Origin: Clostridiales bacterium
Lineage (GTDB): Bacteria > Bacillota > Clostridia > Oscillospirales > Acutalibacteraceae
Assembly (NCBI GenBank): GCA_012511005.1
Contig: JAAZGX010000143.1
Location: 1 to 7,726 of the forward strand
Length of the DNA stretch: 7,726 bases
Direction of reading: 5' to 3'
Shown: positions 6,489-7,726 of the stretch, in pieces
Numbering within the stretch: position 1 is the first letter of the stretch
Layout: each line of letters starts with the position of its first letter
The notes under the pieces: generated by a model
Told to the model about the DNA's origin: nothing
What the model saw: the letters and a program-made list of their open reading frames with translations, nothing else
The model's database searches: none
Made by a program: the position numbers and the translations under genes

Positions 6489-7726
6489 TTAGTCGGGTAG
6501 ATTTTCTGCTATTCTAATTATTTCCGTCAAAGTATATTTTAGTCTTATAATTTCTTCTTCCGACTCCTTTTCCGTATTATATGATGCGGCAAGATAGATT
6601 TTTAGCTTAGGCTCAGTACCGGACGGTCTTATAACTATACTTGTGTTAACTGTTTTATAGCTTATAGTATCACTTTTCGGAAGTTTCGTGTTATCTCTTA
6701 AATAATCGGTAACAGTAACGGGCGTTTCACACAGAAAGTCTGTGTTTCCTTTTCTAAAATAACTCATAATCGCTTTAATAGTCTTACTGCCTTTTTCGCC
6801 CGTATACGAAAAATCAATAAGCGCCGTTTTTTCATATCCAAATTCTTTATAAATGTTAAGCAGCGCATCATATAAAGAAATTCCCTTATCTTTATAAAAA
6901 GAAACAGCTTCAGAAACTAAAAGCGCAGCGCCTACGGCGTCTTTATCCCTTATATAATCGCCCGCAAGATAGCCGCAGCTTTCCTCAAACCCAAAAACAA
7001 ACCGCTTGCTCTCATTCTTTAGAGCGGTTATTTTTTCGCCTATATACTTAAAGCCCGTCAGCACATTAACTAAAGATACGGAATATTTATCAGCTATTTT
7101 AGAAGCAAGCTCTGTTGTTACAATGGATTTTACAGCCACGGCGTCTAAAGGCATGGTTTTGTTTTCTGTTCTTATTTTACATATAAAGTCAAAAAGGATT
7201 AGCCCGATTTCATTCCCCGAAAATATCCTAAACTCATTTTGAGTTAAAGCCGCAACGCCAATTCTGTCAGCATCGGGGTCAGTTGCTATTGCTACAGAGG
7301 CGCCTTTTTCATAGCCCAGACGAATTACAAGCTCCAAAGCCTTGGGCAATTCAGGGTTAGGGCTTTTACAAGTCGGAAAATTTCCGTCAGGCTCTTTCTG
7401 CTCTGAAACCGTAAAAACTTCAATATTACCCATCCTTTTTAAGACTGAAAGCACAGGAACAAGCCCCGCCCCATTAAGGGGAGTAAAAGCTATTTTTATA
7501 GGCTTTTCTGATTTATAAAGGCTCGTTTTCATTACGGCATCATAAAACGATTCATCAACGCTTTTTTCTATATATTCAATTCTGCCATTAGATAAAAAAT
7601 AATCAAAATCAAGATTTTTATCACTGAAATAAGGTTCTAAAGCTATTAAATTTGCTATATCTTCTGCCGTTTCGGTCGTTATTTGACCGCCGTCATCAGA
7701 GTAAACCTTAAAACCGTTGTACTGTG
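6489..7726 (-). CDS. Phosphoglucomutase/phosphomannomutase (alpha-D-phosphohexomutase), N-terminus outside window
   Basis: The enzyme moves phosphate between C1 and C6 of a hexose (glucose 1-/6-phosphate or mannose 1-/6-phosphate) through a phosphoserine, in the cytoplasm. The frame stays open past the ATG at 7532 to the window edge, adding 64 residues that begin QYNGFKVYSDDGGQI, so that ATG is internal. In all, 411 residues are visible. QYNGFKVY normally comes straight after the TASHNP active-serine loop, so the serine is just out of view and roughly the first quarter is missing. The metal loop DPDADR is at 7263-7280, the sugar-specificity loop GFEES at 6978-6992, and the phosphate-binding loop RPSGTEPK at 6606-6629. 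Overall it resembles the roughly 560-580-residue PgcA-type mutases of Firmicutes. Glucose versus mannose preference cannot be decided from the sequence. It converges with uvrA and ends at the hairpin at 6442-6470. Confidence 0.93.
   Translation of the reverse strand, partial: QYNGFKVYSDDGGQITTETAEDIANLIALEPYFSDKNLDFDYFLSNGRIEYIEKSVDESFYDAVMKTSLYKSEKPIKIAFTPLNGAGLVPVLSVLKRMGNIEVFTVSEQKEPDGNFPTCKSPNPELPKALELVIRLGYEKGASVAIATDPDADRIGVAALTQNEFRIFSGNEIGLILFDFICKIRTENKTMPLDAVAVKSIVTTELASKIADKYSVSLVNVLTGFKYIGEKITALKNESKRFVFGFEESCGYLAGDYIRDKDAVGAALLVSEAVSFYKDKGISLYDALLNIYKEFGYEKTALIDFSYTGEKGSKTIKAIMSYFRKGNTDFLCETPVTVTDYLRDNTKLPKSDTISYKTVNTSIVIRPSGTEPKLKIYLAASYNTEKESEEEIIRLKYTLTEIIRIAENLPD

Noticed and set aside
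7530..7532. ATG at 7532 as the start of the phosphohexomutase
   Set aside because: The frame is open upstream to the window edge and encodes family sequence (NGFKVY, DDGGQI), so this methionine is internal.
1..7726. Mobile elements, CRISPR arrays, tRNA/rRNA genes, riboswitches, or a novel multi-gene defence system
   Set aside because: Five well-known gene families account for nearly all bases. The only intergenic region above 70 nt is 1500-1666. I saw no direct-repeat arrays, transposase motifs or tRNA-like folds.

Overview
The window looks like ordinary chromosome from a low-GC Gram-positive bacterium, most likely a gut-type member of the Clostridia. The evidence is AT-rich codon use with many ATA and AAA codons, strong AGGAG-type ribosome binding sites, a uvrB-uvrA operon of clostridial type, and a GH130 phosphorylase typical of mannan-using gut anaerobes. 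The genus cannot be fixed from the sequence.

Layout: (1) bases 1-416 hold the 3' end of a rightward radC-family gene with an intact JAMM metalloprotease-like metal site. (2) Bases 480-1499, leftward, hold a complete GH130 enzyme, probably a beta-1,4-mannooligosaccharide phosphorylase. The two converge on a shared hairpin terminator. (3) Bases 1500-1666 are a divergent regulatory region. It has a near-consensus sigma-A promoter for uvrB, a degenerate LexA (SOS) box over the predicted uvrB start site, and two further inverted repeats that may be operators. (4) Bases 1667-6459 hold uvrB and uvrA, 5 nt apart, forming the damage-recognition half of nucleotide excision repair. No uvrC follows. (5) Bases 6489-7726, leftward, hold most of a phosphoglucomutase/phosphomannomutase-family gene whose N-terminus lies outside the window. 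It converges on uvrA through a hairpin that overlaps the last uvrA codons.

The functional themes are DNA repair (uvrBA under probable SOS control) and sugar-phosphate metabolism. GH130 phosphorolysis would release mannose 1-phosphate, and a phosphohexomutase could convert this to the 6-phosphate. The two sugar genes are not in one operon, so a direct link is only inference.

I see no mobile element, CRISPR array, RNA gene or undescribed multi-gene system. The points most worth a second look are the compact regulatory region at 1565-1640, a Cys-to-His change in the first zinc module of UvrA, and the terminator embedded in the uvrA 3' end.
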